From Tetragonia tetragonoides (Eukaryota > Streptophyta > Magnoliopsida > Caryophyllales > Aizoaceae): a DNA stretch of 64,000 nt. This document shows positions 20,566 through 31,285 of the stretch, piece after piece (within the stretch, counting starts at the first letter, position 1; every line of letters begins with the position of its first letter). The stretch lies in contig CM076148.1 of assembly GCA_038025085.1 (NCBI GenBank), forward strand, positions 16,074,501-16,138,500, given 5' to 3'. Below the pieces are notes generated by a model. It was not told the DNA's origin, did no database searches, and saw only the letters and a program-made list of their open reading frames with translations. The position numbers and the translations under genes were made by a program.

Positions 20566-20683
20566 GGGTGCAACACGAGGACTTCCCAGGAGGTCACCCA
20601 TCCTAGTACTATTCTCGCCCAAGCACGCTTAACTGCGGAGTTCTGATGGGATCCGGTGCATTAGTGCTGGTATGATCGCACCC
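20566..20683 (-). rRNA. 5S rRNA gene, copy 58
   Basis: One difference, nt72 G>A, shared only with copy 1; the spacer words aaggttacat and cccatcattc are shared with copy 1 too. Confidence 0.96.
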
Positions 20684-20905
20684 ATCATTCTATTGCACAA
20701 TATTTGTTTTAACCTTGTTCTTACAGCCATTTCTCACTTTTCGTGTGTCTCTTTTATTCGAAAATAAACGGTTTCTACTTAAAACACAACACGTCTCCCG
20801 AAATCTTTTATACTAGTGTTTTCTTATTCTAAACAGCGTTTTAAATAAGGCTACATAAAAATTAAAAAAAAAAAAAAAAAATTTAAAAAAATGAAGTATA
20901 AAAAA

Positions 20906-21023
20906 GGGTGCAACACGAGGACTTCCCAGGAGGTCACCCATCCTAGTACTACTTTCGCCCAAGCACACTTAACTGCGTAATTCTGATGGGATCCGGTGCA
21001 TTAGTGCTGGTATGATCGCACCC
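20906..21023 (-). rRNA. 5S rRNA gene, copy 59
   Basis: Differences: nt70 G>A, nt57 C>T, nt46 C>A, nt44 C>T. Repeated as copy 66. Confidence 0.94.
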
Positions 21024-21246
21024 ATTAAATTGATGCACAATATTTGTTTTAACCTTGTTCTTACAGTCATTTCTCACTTTTAGTGTGTCTCTTTTATTCG
21101 AAAATCAACGGTTTCTACTTAAAACACAACACGTCTCCTGAAACTTTATATACTAGTGTTTTCTGATTCTAAACAGCGTTTTAAATAAGTCTACATAAAA
21201 ATAAATAATAAAATAATAAAAAATAAAAAAATGATGATTTAAAAAA

Positions 21247-21364
21247 GGGTGCAACACGAGGACTTCCCAGGAGGTCACCCATCCTAGTACTACTCTCGCC
21301 AAGGCACACTTAACTGCGGAGTTCTGATGGGATCCGGTGCATTAGTTCTGGTATGATCGCGCCC
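21247..21364 (-). rRNA. 5S rRNA gene, copy 60
   Basis: Differences: nt64 G>T, nt62 T>C, nt57 C>T, nt18 C>A, nt4 T>C. Repeated as copy 67. Confidence 0.94.
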
Positions 21365-21594
21365 ATCAATCTATTGCACAATATTTGTTTTAACCTTGTT
21401 CTTACAGCCATTTCTCATTTTTCGTGTGTCTCTTTTATTCGAAAATCAACGGTTTGTACGTAAAACCCAACATGTCTCCCGAAATCTTTTATACTAGTGT
21501 TTTTTGATTCTAAACGGCGTTTTAAATAAGGCTACATAAAAATAAAAATAATAAAATAATAAAAAAAAATTTAAAAAAATGAAGAATTAAAAAG

Positions 21595-21712
21595 GGGTGC
21601 AACACGAGGACTTCCCAAGAGGTCACCCATCCTAGTACTACTCTCGCCCAAGCACGCTTCACTGCGGAGTTCTGATGGGATCTGGTGCATTAGTGCTGGT
21701 ATGATCGCACCC
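21595..21712 (-). rRNA. 5S rRNA gene, copy 61
   Basis: Differences: nt95 C>T, nt53 T>G, nt30 G>A. Its left spacer is shared with copy 68 and its right spacer with copy 54. Confidence 0.95.
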
Positions 21713-21933
21713 ATAAATCTATTGCACAATATTTGTTTTAACCTTGTTCTTACAACCATTTCTCACTTTTCGTGTGTCTCTTTTATTCGAAAATCAACGG
21801 TTTCTACTTAAAACACAACACGTCTCTCGAAATCTTTTATACTAGTGTTTTCTGATTCTAAACAGCGTTTTAAATAAGGCTACATAAAAATTAAAAAAAT
21901 AAAAAAAATTTAAAAAAATGAAGATTTAAAAAA

Positions 21934-22051
21934 GGGTGCAACACGAGGACATCCCAGGAGGTCAGCCATCCTAGTACTACTCTAGCCCAAGCACGCTTTA
22001 CTGCGGAGTTCTGATGGGATCCGGTGCATTAGTGCTGGTATGATCGCACCA
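21934..22051 (-). rRNA. 5S rRNA gene, copy 62
   Basis: Differences: nt101 A>T, nt87 G>C, nt68 G>T, nt53 T>A, nt1 G>T; sister of copy 55. Confidence 0.93.
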
Positions 22052-22263
22052 ATCAAACTATTGCACAATATTTGTTTTAACCTTGTTCTTACATTCATTT
22101 CTCACTTTTCGTGTGTCTCTTTTATTCGAAAATCAACGGTTTGTACTTAAAACACAACACGTCTCCCGAAATCTTTTATACTAGTGTTTTCTGATTCTAA
22201 ACAGCGTTTTAAATAAGGCTACATAAAAATAAAAAAACATTTAAAAAAATGAAGTATAAAAAG

Positions 22264-22381
22264 GGGTGCAACACGAGAACTTCCCAGGAAGTCACCCATC
22301 CTAGTACTACTCTCGCCTAAGCACGCTTAACTGCGGAGTTCTGATGGGATCCGGTGCATTAGTGCTGGTATGATCGTACCC
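22264..22381 (-). rRNA. 5S rRNA gene, copy 63
   Basis: Differences: nt104 C>T, nt92 C>T, nt64 G>A, nt5 G>A, all transitions. Confidence 0.94.
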
Positions 22382-22603
22382 ATCAATCTATTGCACAATA
22401 CTTATTTTAACCTTGTTCTTACAGCCATTTCTCACTTTTCTTGTGTCTCTTTTATTCGAAAATCAACGGTTTTTACTTAAAACACAACACGTCTCCCGAA
22501 ATCTTTTATACTAGTGTTTTCTGATTCTAAACAGCGTTTTAAATAAGGGTACATAAAAACAAAAAAAAAGAAAAAAAGAAAAAAGAAATGAAGATTTAAA
22601 AAA

Positions 22604-22721
22604 GGGTGCAACACGAGGACTTCCCAGGAGGTCACCGATCCTAGTACTACTCTCGCTCAAGCACGCTTAACAGCGGAATTCTGATGGGATCTGGTGCATT
22701 AGTGCTGGTATGATCGCACCC
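22604..22721 (-). rRNA. 5S rRNA gene, copy 64
   Basis: Differences: nt85 G>C, nt65 G>A, nt50 A>T, nt44 C>T, nt30 G>A. Its 3' tract is unusual in having G between the A runs (plus strand aaaagaaaaaaagaaaaaag). Confidence 0.94.
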
Positions 22722-22941
22722 ATCAATCTATTGCAGAATATTTGTTTTAACCTTGTTCTTACAGCCATTTCTCACTTTTCGTGTGTCTCTTTTATTCGAA
22801 AATCAACGGTTTGTACTTAAAACACAACACGTCTCCCGCAATCTTTTATACTAGTGTTTTCTGATTCTAAACAGCGTTTTAAATAATGCTAAATAAAAAT
22901 TAAAAAAAATAAAAAAACTTAAAAAATTAAGATTTAAAAAG

Positions 22942-23059
22942 TGGCGCAACACGAGGACTTCCCAGGAGGTCACCCATCCTAGTACTACTCTCGCCCAAGC
23001 ACGCTTAATTGCGGAGTTCTGATGGGATCCGGTGCATTAGTACTGGTACGATCGCACCC
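22942..23059 (-). rRNA. 5S rRNA gene, copy 65
   Basis: Differences: nt118 C>A, nt115 A>G, nt51 G>A, nt18 C>T, nt11 A>G. Confidence 0.93.
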
Positions 23060-23281
23060 ATCAATCTATTGCACTATATTTGTTTTAACCTTGTTCTTAC
23101 AGCCATTTGTCACTTTTCGTGTGTCTCTTTTATTCGAAAATGAACGGTTTGTACGTAAAAACCAACACGTCTCCCGAAATCTTTTATACTAGTGTTTTTT
23201 GATTCTAAACGGTGTTTTAAATAAGGCTACATAAAAATAAAAAAATAAAAAATAAAAATTTATAATTGAAGAATTAAAAAG

Positions 23282-23399
23282 GGGTGCAACACGAGGACTT
23301 CCCAGGAGGTCACCCATCCTAGTACTACTTTCGCCCAAGCACACTTAACTGCGTAATTCTGATGGGATCCGGTGCATTAGTGCTGGTATGATCGCACCC
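23282..23399 (-). rRNA. 5S rRNA gene, copy 66
   Basis: Carries the four differences of copy 59 (nt70, 57, 46, 44), seven units downstream on the plus strand. Confidence 0.94.
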
Positions 23400-23622
23400 A
23401 TTAAATTGATGCACAATATTTGTTTTAACCTTGTTCTTACAGTCATTTCTCACTTTTAGTGTGTCTCTTTTATTCGAAAATCAACGGTTTCTACTTAAAA
23501 CACAACACGTCTCCTGAAACTTTATATACTAGTGTTTTCTGATTCTAAACAGCGTTTTAAATAAGTCTACATAAAAATAAATAATAAAATAATAAAAAAT
23601 AAAAAAATGATGATTTAAAAAA

Positions 23623-23740
23623 GGGTGCAACACGAGGACTTCCCAGGAGGTCACCCATCCTAGTACTACTCTCGCCAAGGCACACTTAACTGCGGAGTTC
23701 TGATGGGATCCGGTGCATTAGTTCTGGTATGATCGCGCCC
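23623..23740 (-). rRNA. 5S rRNA gene, copy 67
   Basis: Carries the five differences of copy 60 (nt64, 62, 57, 18, 4). Confidence 0.94.
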
Positions 23741-23970
23741 ATCAATCTATTGCACAATATTTGTTTTAACCTTGTTCTTACAGCCATTTCTCATTTTTCG
23801 TGTGTCTCTTTTATTCGAAAATCAACGGTTTGTACGTAAAACCCAACATGTCTCCCGAAATCTTTTATACTAGTGTTTTTTGATTCTAAACGGCGTTTTA
23901 AATAAGGCTACATAAAAATAAAAATAATAAAATAATAAAAAAAAATTTAAAAAAATGAAGAATTAAAAAG

Positions 23971-24088
23971 GGGTGCAACACGAGGACTTCCCAAGAGGTC
24001 ACCCATCCTAGTACTACTCTCGCCCAAGCACGCTTTACTGCGGAGTTCTGATGGGATCCGGTGCATTAGTGCTGGTATGATCGCACCC
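23971..24088 (-). rRNA. 5S rRNA gene, copy 68
   Basis: Differences: nt95 C>T, nt53 T>A. Spacer left of it equals that of copy 61. Confidence 0.95.
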
Positions 24089-24309
24089 ATCAAACTATTA
24101 CACAATATTTGTTTTAACCATGTTCTTACAGTCATTTCTCACTTTTCATGTGTCTCTTTTATTCGAAAATCAACGGTTTGTACTTAAAACACAACACGTC
24201 TCCCGAAATTTTTTATACTAGTGTTTTGTGATTCTATACAGCGTTTTAAATAAGTCTACATAAAAATAAAAAAAAATAAAAAAAAATAAAAAAAAGAAGA
24301 TTTAAAAAG

Positions 24310-24427
24310 GGGTGCAACACGAGGACTTCCCTGGAGGTCACCCATCCTAGTACTACTCTCGCCCAAGCACGCTTAGGTGCGGAGTTCTGATGGGATCTGG
24401 TGCATTAGTGCTGGTATGATCGCACCC
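24310..24427 (-). rRNA. 5S rRNA gene, copy 69
   Basis: Differences: nt96 T>A, nt52 T>C, nt51 G>C, nt30 G>A. Confidence 0.94.
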
Positions 24428-24648
24428 ATCAAATTGTTGCATAATATTTGTTTTAACCTTGTTCTTACAGTCATTTCTCACTTTTAGTGTGTTTCTTTTA
24501 TTCGAAAATCAACGATTTCTACTTAAAACACAACACGTCTCACGAAATCTTTTATGCTAGTGTTTTCTGATTCTAAACAGCGTTTTAAATAAGTCTACAT
24601 AAAAATAAAAAAAAATTAAAAAAATTAAAAAAATGAAGATTTAAAAAA

Positions 24649-24766
24649 GGGTGCAACACGAGGACTTCCCAGGAGGTCACCCATCCTAGTACTACTCTCG
24701 CCCAAGCACGCTTCACAGTGGAGTTCTGATGGGATCCGGTGCATTACTGCTGGTATGATCGCACCC
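24649..24766 (-). rRNA. 5S rRNA gene, copy 70
   Basis: Differences: nt53 T>G, nt50 A>T, nt48 G>A, nt20 C>G. Confidence 0.94.
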
Positions 24767-24987
24767 ATCAAATTGTTGCACAATATTTGTTTTAACCTTG
24801 TTCTTACAGTCATTTCTCACTTTTAGTGTGTCTCTTTTATTCGAAAATCAACGGTTTCTACTTAAAACACAACACATATCCCGAAATCTTTTATACTAGT
24901 ATTTTCTGATTCTAAACAGCGTTTTAAATAAAGCTACATAAAAATAAAAAAAATAAAATAAAATTTAAAAAATGAAAATTTAAAAAA

Positions 24988-25105
24988 GGGTGCAACACGA
25001 AGACTTCCCAGGAGGTCACCCATCCTACTACTACTCTCGCCCAAGCACGCTTAACTGCGGAGTTCTGATGGGATCCGGTGCATTAGTGCTGGTATGATCG
25101 CACCC
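24988..25105 (-). rRNA. 5S rRNA gene, copy 71, fused behind copy 72
   Basis: Full-length with nt105 C>T and nt78 C>G, but it has no spacer upstream: its start is joined directly to the truncated copy 72. Transcription would have to start at the copy 72 promoter or from inside copy 72. Confidence 0.92.
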
Positions 25106-25189
25106 ATCCTAGTACAACTATCGCCTAAGCACGCTTAACTGCGGAGTTCTGATGGAATCCGGTGAATTAGTGTTGGTATGATCGCACCC
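25103..25189 (-). rRNA. 5S rRNA gene, copy 72, 3'-truncated and fused to copy 71
   Basis: Keeps about nt1-87, then passes into nt1 of copy 71 at the shared word GGATGGGTG, which occurs in the C box and at the gene start context. A box and IE are present but the C box is broken. Extra changes include nt74 A>T, nt68 G>A, nt64 G>A, nt34 C>T, nt25 G>T and nt17 G>A. Transcript from its promoter through copy 71 would be 202 nt. Confidence 0.92.
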
Positions 25190-25411
25190 TTCAATCTATT
25201 GCACAATATTTGTTTTAACCTTGTTCTTACAACCATTTCTCACTTTTCGTGTGTCTCTTTTATTCGAAAATCAACGGTTTGTACGTAAAACCCAACACGT
25301 CTCCCGAAAACTTTTCTACTAGTGTTTTCTGATTCTAAACCGCGTTTTAAATAAGGCTACATAAAAATAAAAAAAATAAAAAAACATTTAAAAAAATGAA
25401 GATTTAAAAAA

Positions 25412-25530
25412 GGGTGCAACAAGAGGACTTCCCAGGAGGTCACCCAACCTAGTACTACTCTCGCCCAAGCACGCTTAACTGCGGAGTTCTTTATGGGATC
25501 GGGTGCATTAGTGCAGGTATGATCGCACCC
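25412..25530 (-). rRNA. 5S rRNA gene, copy 73
   Basis: 119 bp because of one extra base near nt39 (plus strand ttctttatggg). Also nt108 G>T, nt83 A>T, nt29 C>G or nearby, nt16 A>T. Confidence 0.92.
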
Positions 25531-25753
25531 AACAAACTGTTGCACAATATTTGTTTTAACCTTGTTCTTACAGTCATTTCTCACTTTTCGTGTGTCTCTT
25601 TTATTCGAAAATCAACGGTTTGTACTTAAAACACAACACGTTTCCCGAAATATTTTTACACTAGTGTTTTCTGATTCTAAACAGCGTTTTAAATAAGGCT
25701 ACATAAAAATAAAAAAAATTAAATAAAATTTAAAAAAATGAAGATTTAAAAAG

Positions 25754-25871
25754 GGTTGCAACACGAGGACTTCCCAGGAGGTCACCCATCCTAGTACTAC
25801 TCTCGCCCAAGCACGCTTAACTGCGGAGTTCTGATGGGATCCGGTGCATTAGTGCTGGTATGATCGGACCC
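25754..25871 (-). rRNA. 5S rRNA gene, copy 74, one extra 5' segment
   Basis: Differences: nt116 C>A, nt5 G>C. Directly upstream is a second 30-nt copy of nt1-30 (see the repeat entry), so the normal promoter is displaced by 33 bp. Confidence 0.92.
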
Positions 25872-25904
25872 ATTCGGTGCATTAGTGCTGGTATGATCGC
25901 ACCC
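25872..25904 (-). repeat. 33-bp duplication of the 5S gene start upstream of copy 74
   Basis: The stretch 25875-25904 repeats nt1-30 with a three-base linker (plus strand att). Joined at the word GAT, which precedes G1 and also lies at nt31-33. Confidence 0.9.
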
Positions 25905-26127
25905 AACAAACTGTTGCACAATATTTGTTTTAACCTTGTTCTTACAGTCATTTCTCACTTTTCGTGTGTCTCTTGTATTCGAAAATCAACGGTTTGTACT
26001 TAAAACACAACACGTCTCCCGAAATCTTTTATACTAGTGTTTTCTGATTCTAAACAGCTTTTTAAATAAGGCTACATAAAAATAAAAAAAATAAAAAAAA
26101 CGTTTAAAAAATTAAGATTTAAAAAAA

Positions 26128-26245
26128 GGGTGCAACACGAGGACTTCCCAAGAGGTCACCCATCTTAGTACTACTCTCGCCCAAGCACGCTTAACTGCGG
26201 TGTTCTGATGGGATGCGGTGTATTAGTGCTGGTATGATCGCACCC
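26128..26245 (-). rRNA. 5S rRNA gene, copy 75
   Basis: First copy from the left with nt81 G>A. Others: nt95 C>T, nt45 T>A, nt31 G>C, nt25 G>A. Its 3' spacer has the aacgtttaaa word typical of this subfamily. Confidence 0.93.
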
Positions 26246-26465
26246 ATCAAACTGATGCACAATATTTGTTTTAACCCTGTTGTTACAGTCATTTCTCACT
26301 TTTCGTGTGTCTCTTTTATTCGAAAATAAACGGTTTGTACTTAAAACACAACACGTCTCCCGAAATCTTTTATACTAGTGTTTTCTTATTCTAAACAGCG
26401 TTTTAAATAAGGCTACATAAAGATAAAAAATAAAAAAAAAATTAAAAAAATGAAGATTTAAAAAG

Positions 26466-26583
26466 GGGTGCAACACGAGGACTTCCCAGGACGTCACCCA
26501 TCCTAGTACTAGTCTCGCTCAAGCACGCTTCACTGCGTAGTTCTGATGGGATTCGGTGCATTAGTGCTAGTATGATCGCACCC
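26466..26583 (-). rRNA. 5S rRNA gene, copy 76
   Basis: Differences: nt92 C>G, nt72 G>C, nt65 G>A, nt53 T>G, nt46 C>A, nt31 G>A, nt15 C>T. Confidence 0.92.
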
Positions 26584-26799
26584 ATCAATCTATTGCACAA
26601 TATTTGTTTTAACCTTGTTCTTACAGCCATTTCTCACTTTTCGTGTGTCTCTTTTATTCGAAAATCAACGGTTTCTACTTAAAACACAACACGTCTCCCG
26701 AAATCTTTTATACTAGTGTTTTCTGATTCTAAACAGCGTTTTAAATAAGGCTACATAAAAATTAAAAAAAAAAATTAAAAAAAATGAAGATTTAAAAAA

Positions 26800-26917
26800 C
26801 GGTGCAACACGAGGACTTCCCAGGAGGTCACCCATCCTAGTACTACTCTCGCTCAAGCACGCTTGACTGCGGAGTTCTGATGGGATCCGGTGCATTAGTG
26901 CTGGTATGATCGCACCC
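26800..26917 (-). rRNA. 5S rRNA gene, copy 77
   Basis: Differences: nt118 C>G, nt65 G>A, nt53 T>C. Confidence 0.94.
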
Positions 26918-27138
26918 ATCAAAGTATTGCACAATATTTGTTTTAACCTTGTTCTTACAGTCATTTCTCACTTTTCGTGTGTTTCTTTTATTCAAAAATC
27001 AACGGTTTGTACTTAAAACACAACACGTCTCCCGAAATCTTTTATACTAGTGTTTTCTGATTCTAAACAGCGTTTTAAATAAGGGTACATAAAAATAAAA
27101 AAAATAAAAAAAATTTAAAAAAATGAAGATTTAAAAAG

Positions 27139-27256
27139 GGGTGCAACACGAGGACTTCCCAGGAGGTCACCCATCCTAGTACTACTCTCACCCATGCACG
27201 CTCAACTGCGGAGTTCTGATGGGATCCGGTGCATTAGTGCTGGTATGATCGCACCC
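27139..27256 (-). rRNA. 5S rRNA gene, copy 78
   Basis: Differences: nt67 C>T, nt62 T>A, nt54 A>G. Confidence 0.95.
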
Positions 27257-27430
27257 ATCAATCTATTGCACAATATTTGTTTTAACCTTGTTCTTACAGC
27301 CATTTCTCACTTTTCGTGTGTCTCTTTTATTCGAAAATCAACGGTTTGTACGTAAAACCCAACACGTCTCCCGAAAACCTTTATACTAGTGTTTTCTGAT
27401 TCTAAACAGCGTTTTAAATAAGGCTACATA

Positions 27431-27461
<31 letters not shown>

Positions 27462-27482
27462 TAAAAATGAAGATTTAAAAAA

Positions 27483-27600
27483 GGGTGCAACACAAGGACT
27501 TCATAGGAGGTCACCCATCCTAGTACTACTCTCGCTCAAGCACGCTTAACTGCGGATTTCTAATGGGATCCGATGCATTAGTGCTAGTATGATCGCACCC
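27483..27600 (-). rRNA. 5S rRNA gene, copy 79
   Basis: Differences: nt107 C>T, nt98 G>T, nt97 G>A, nt65 G>A, nt44 C>A, nt39 C>T, nt28 C>T, nt15 C>T; one of the more eroded copies. Confidence 0.92.
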
Positions 27601-27808
27601 ATCAATCTATTGCACAATATTTGTTTTAACCTTGTTGTTACAGTCATTTCTCACGTTTCGTGTGTCTCTTTTATTCGAAAATCAACAGTTTGTACGTAAA
27701 ACCCAACACGTCTCCCGAAAACCTTTATAAACAGCGTTTTAAATAAGGCTACATAAAAATAAAAAATAAAAAAAAAAAAACGTTTAAAAAAACTAAGATT
27801 TAAAAGAA

Positions 27809-27916
27809 GGGTGCAACACGAGGACTTCCCATGAGGTCACCCATCTTAGTACTACTCTCGCCCAAGCACGCTTAACTGCGGTGTTCCGGTGCATTAGTGC
27901 TGGTATGATCGCACCC
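27809..27916 (-). rRNA. 5S rRNA gene, copy 80, lacks nt31-40
   Basis: 108 bp; the missing ten bases are GATCCCATCA, part of the helix II-III region. Also nt95 C>A, nt81 G>A, nt45 T>A. The 3' spacer lacks 19 bp. Probably a pseudogene. Confidence 0.9.
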
Positions 27917-28133
27917 ATCAAACTGTTGCACAATATTTTTTTTAACCCTGTTCTTACAGTCATTTCTCACTTTTCGTGTGTCTCTTTTATTGGAAAATAA
28001 ACGGTTTGTACTTAAAACACAACACTTCTCCCGAAATCTTTTATACTAGTGTTTTCTCATTCTAAACAGCGTTTTAAATAAGGCTACATAAAAATTTAAA
28101 AAAAAAAAATTTAAAAAAATGAAGATTTAAAAA

Positions 28134-28251
28134 AGGTGCAACACCCGGACTTCCCAGGAGGTCACCCATCCTAGTACTACTCTCGCTCAAGCACGCTTAA
28201 CTACGGAGTTCTGATGGGATACGGTGCATTAGTGCTGGTATGATCGCACCC
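28134..28251 (-). rRNA. 5S rRNA gene, copy 81
   Basis: Differences: nt118 C>T, nt107 C>G, nt106 T>G, nt65 G>A, nt49 C>T, nt31 G>T. Confidence 0.93.
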
Positions 28252-28473
28252 AACAAACTGTTGCACAATATTTGTTTTAACCTTGTTCTTACAGTCATTT
28301 CTCACTTTTCGTGTGTCTCTTTTATTCGAAAATCAACGGTTTGTACTTAAAACACAACACATTTCCCGAAATATTTTAAACTAGTGTTTTCTGATTCTAA
28401 ACAGCGTTTTAAATAAGGCTACATAAAAATAAAAAAAATAAAATAAAATTTAAAAAAATGAAGATTTAAAAAG

Positions 28474-28591
28474 GGTTGCAACATGAGGACTTCCCAGGAG
28501 GTCACCCATCCTAGTACTACTCTCGCCCAAGCACGCTTAACTGCGGAGTTCTGATGGGATCTGGTGCATTAGTGCTGGTATGATCGGACCC
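28474..28591 (-). rRNA. 5S rRNA gene, copy 82, two extra 5' segments
   Basis: Differences: nt116 C>A, nt108 G>A, nt30 G>A, nt5 G>C. The gene start is present three times in series. Confidence 0.92.
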
Positions 28592-28657
28592 ATTCGGTGC
28601 ATTAGTGCTGGTATGATCGCACCCATCCGGTGCATTAGTGCTGGTATAATCGCACCC
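28592..28657 (-). repeat. two 33-bp duplications of the 5S gene start upstream of copy 82
   Basis: Segments 28595-28624 and 28628-28657 each repeat nt1-30. The outer one has nt9 or a nearby base changed (plus strand tataatcg). Confidence 0.9.
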
Positions 28658-28880
28658 ATCAAACTGTTGCACAATATTTGTTTTAACCTTGTTCTTACAG
28701 TCATTTCTCACTTTTCGTGTGTCTCTTGTATTCGAAAATCAACGGTTTGTACTTAAAACACAACACGTCTCCCGAAATATTTTTAAACTAGTGTTTTCTG
28801 ATTCTAAACAGCGTTTTAAATAAGGCTACATAAAAATAAAAAAAATAAAATAAAATTTAAAAAAATGAAGATTTAAAAAG

Positions 28881-28998
28881 GGTTGCAACACGAGGACTTC
28901 CCAGGAGGTCACCCATCCTAGTACTACTCTCGCCCAAGCACGCTTAACTGCGGAGTTCTGATGGGATCTGGTGCATTAGTGCTGGTATGATCGGACCC
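28881..28998 (-). rRNA. 5S rRNA gene, copy 83, two extra 5' segments
   Basis: Differences: nt116 C>A, nt30 G>A, nt5 G>C. Near-duplicate of copy 82, next door. Confidence 0.92.
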
Positions 28999-29064
28999 AT
29001 TCGGTGCATTAGTGCTGGTATGATCGCACCCATCCGGTGCATTAGTGTTGGTATGATCGCACCC
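28999..29064 (-). repeat. two 33-bp duplications of the 5S gene start upstream of copy 83
   Basis: Segments 29002-29031 and 29035-29064 repeat nt1-30; the outer one has nt17 G>A. Confidence 0.9.
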
Positions 29065-29287
29065 ATCAAACTGTTGCACAATATTTGTTTTAACCTTGTT
29101 CTTACAGTCATTTCTCACTTTTCGTGTGTCTCTTGTATTCGAAAATCAACGGTTTGTACTTAAAACACAACACGTCTCCCGAAATCTTTTATACTAGTAT
29201 TTTCTGATTCTAAACAGCGTTTTAAATAAAGCTACATAAAAATAAAAAAAATAAAAAAAACGTTTAAAAAATTAAGATTTAAAAAAA

Positions 29288-29405
29288 TGGTGCAACACGA
29301 GGACTTCCCAAGAGGTCACCCATCTTAGTACTACTCTCGCCCAAGCACGCTTAAGTGCGGTGTTCTGATGGGATCCGGTGTATTAGTGCTGGTATGATCG
29401 CACCC
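29288..29405 (-). rRNA. 5S rRNA gene, copy 84
   Basis: Differences: nt118 C>A, nt95 C>T, nt81 G>A, nt51 G>C, nt45 T>A, nt25 G>A. Confidence 0.93.
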
Positions 29406-29624
29406 ATCAAACTGTTGCACAATATTTGTTTTAACCCTGTTGTTACAGTCATTTCTCACTTTTCGTGTGTCTCTTTTATTCGAAAATAAACGGTTTGTAC
29501 TTAAAACACAACACGTCTCCCGAAATCTTTTATACTAGTGTTTTCTGATTCTAAACAGCGTTTTAAATAAGGCTACATAAAAATAAAAAAAATAAAAAAA
29601 AATAAAAAATGAAGATTTAAAAAG

Positions 29625-29742
29625 GGGTGCAACACGAGGACTTCCCAGGAGGTCACCCATCCTAGTACTACACTCGGTCGAGCACGCTTATTTGCGGAGT
29701 TCTGATGGGATCCGGTGCATTAGTGCTGGTATGATCGCACCC
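29625..29742 (-). rRNA. 5S rRNA gene, copy 85
   Basis: Differences: nt71 A>T, nt66 G>C, nt65 G>A, nt63 T>C, nt52 T>A, nt51 G>A; the A box and IE region is heavily altered. Confidence 0.92.
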
Positions 29743-29959
29743 ATCAAACTATTGCACAATATGTGTTTTAACCTTGTTCTTACAGCCATTTCTCACTTTT
29801 CGTGTGTCTCTTTTATTCGAAAATCAACGGTTTGTACGTAAAAAACCCAACACGTCTCCCAAAAACTTTTATACTAGTGTTTTCTGATTTTAAACAGCGT
29901 TTTAAATAAAGCTATATAAAAATAAAAAAAACGTTTAAAATAATGAAGATTTTAAAAAA

Positions 29960-30077
29960 GGGTGCAACACGAGGACTGCCCAGGAGGTTACCCATCTTAG
30001 TACTACTCTCGCCCAAGCACGCTTAACTGCGGAGTTCTTATGGGATACGGTGCATTAGTGCTGGTATGATCGCACCC
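29960..30077 (-). rRNA. 5S rRNA gene, copy 86
   Basis: Differences: nt100 A>C, nt89 G>A, nt81 G>A, nt39 C>A, nt31 G>T. Confidence 0.93.
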
Positions 30078-30299
30078 ATCAAACTGTTGCACAATATTTG
30101 TTTTAACCCTGTTCTTACAGTCATTTCTCACTTTTCGTGTGTCTCTTTTATTCGAAAATAAACGGTTTGTACTTAAAACACAACACGTCTCCCGAAGTCT
30201 TTTATACTAGTGTTTTCTAATTCTAAACAGCGTTTTAAATAAGGCTACCTAAAAATAAAAAAAAATAAAATAAAAATTTAAAAAATGAAGATTTAAAAG

Positions 30300-30417
30300 G
30301 GTTGCAACATGAGGACTTCCCAGGAGGTCACCCATCCTAGTACTACTCTCGCCCAAGCACGCTTAACTGCGGAGTTCTAATTGGATCCGGTGCATTAGTG
30401 CTGGTACGATCGCAGCC
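30300..30417 (-). rRNA. 5S rRNA gene, copy 87
   Basis: Differences: nt116 C>A, nt108 G>A, nt39 C>T, nt36 C>A, nt11 A>G, nt3 G>C. Upstream TATA-like word is lost to a T run (plus strand cactgttttttttt). Confidence 0.91.
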
Positions 30418-30637
30418 ATCAATCTATTGCACTGTTTTTTTTTTAACCTTGTTCTTACAGCCATTTCTCACTGTGTGTCTCTTTTATTCGAAAATCAACG
30501 GTTTGTACGTAAAAACCAAACACGTCTCCCAAAATCTTTTATACTAGTTTTTTCTGATTCTAAACAACGTTTTAAATAAGGCTACATAAAAATTAAAAAA
30601 AATAAAAAAAAATTTAAAAAAATGAAGATTTAAAAAG

Positions 30638-30755
30638 GGGTGCAACACGAGGACTTCCCAGGAGGTCACCCATCCTAGTACTACTCTCGCTCAAGCACGC
30701 TTAACTGCGGATTTCTGATGGTATCCGGTGCATTAGTGCTGGTATGATCGCACCC
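30638..30755 (-). rRNA. 5S rRNA gene, copy 88
   Basis: Differences: nt65 G>A, nt44 C>A, nt34 C>A. Confidence 0.94.
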
Positions 30756-30960
30756 ATCAATCTATTGCACAATATTTGTTTTAACCTTGTTGTTACAGTC
30801 ATTTCTCACTTTTCGTGTGTCTCTTTTATTCGAAAATCAACGGTTTGTACGTAAAACCCAACACGTCTCCCGAAAACCTTTATAAACAGCGTTTTAAATA
30901 AGGCTACATAAAAATAAAAAAAATAAAAAAAACGTTTAAAAAAACTAAGATTTAAAAGAA

Positions 30961-31068
30961 GGTTGCAATACGAGGACTTCCCAGGAGGTCACCCATCTTA
31001 GTACTACTCTCGCCCAAGCACGCTTAACTGCGGTGTTCCGGTGCATTAGTGCTGGTATGATCGCACAA
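30961..31068 (-). rRNA. 5S rRNA gene, copy 89, lacks nt31-40
   Basis: 108 bp. Also nt116 C>A, nt110 G>A, nt81 G>A, nt45 T>A, nt2 G>T and nt1 G>T; the start itself is damaged. Pseudogene. Confidence 0.89.
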
Positions 31069-31285
31069 ATCAAACTGTTGCACAATATTTTTTTTAACCC
31101 TGTTCTTACAGTCATTTCTCACTTTTCGTGTGTCTCTTTTATTCGAAAATAAACGGTTTGTACTTAAAACACAACACGTCTCCCGAAATCTTTTATACTA
31201 GTGTTTTTTCATTCTAAACAGCGTTTTAAATAAGGCTACATAAAAATTTAAAAAAAAAAAATTTAAAAAAATGAAGATTTAAAAA

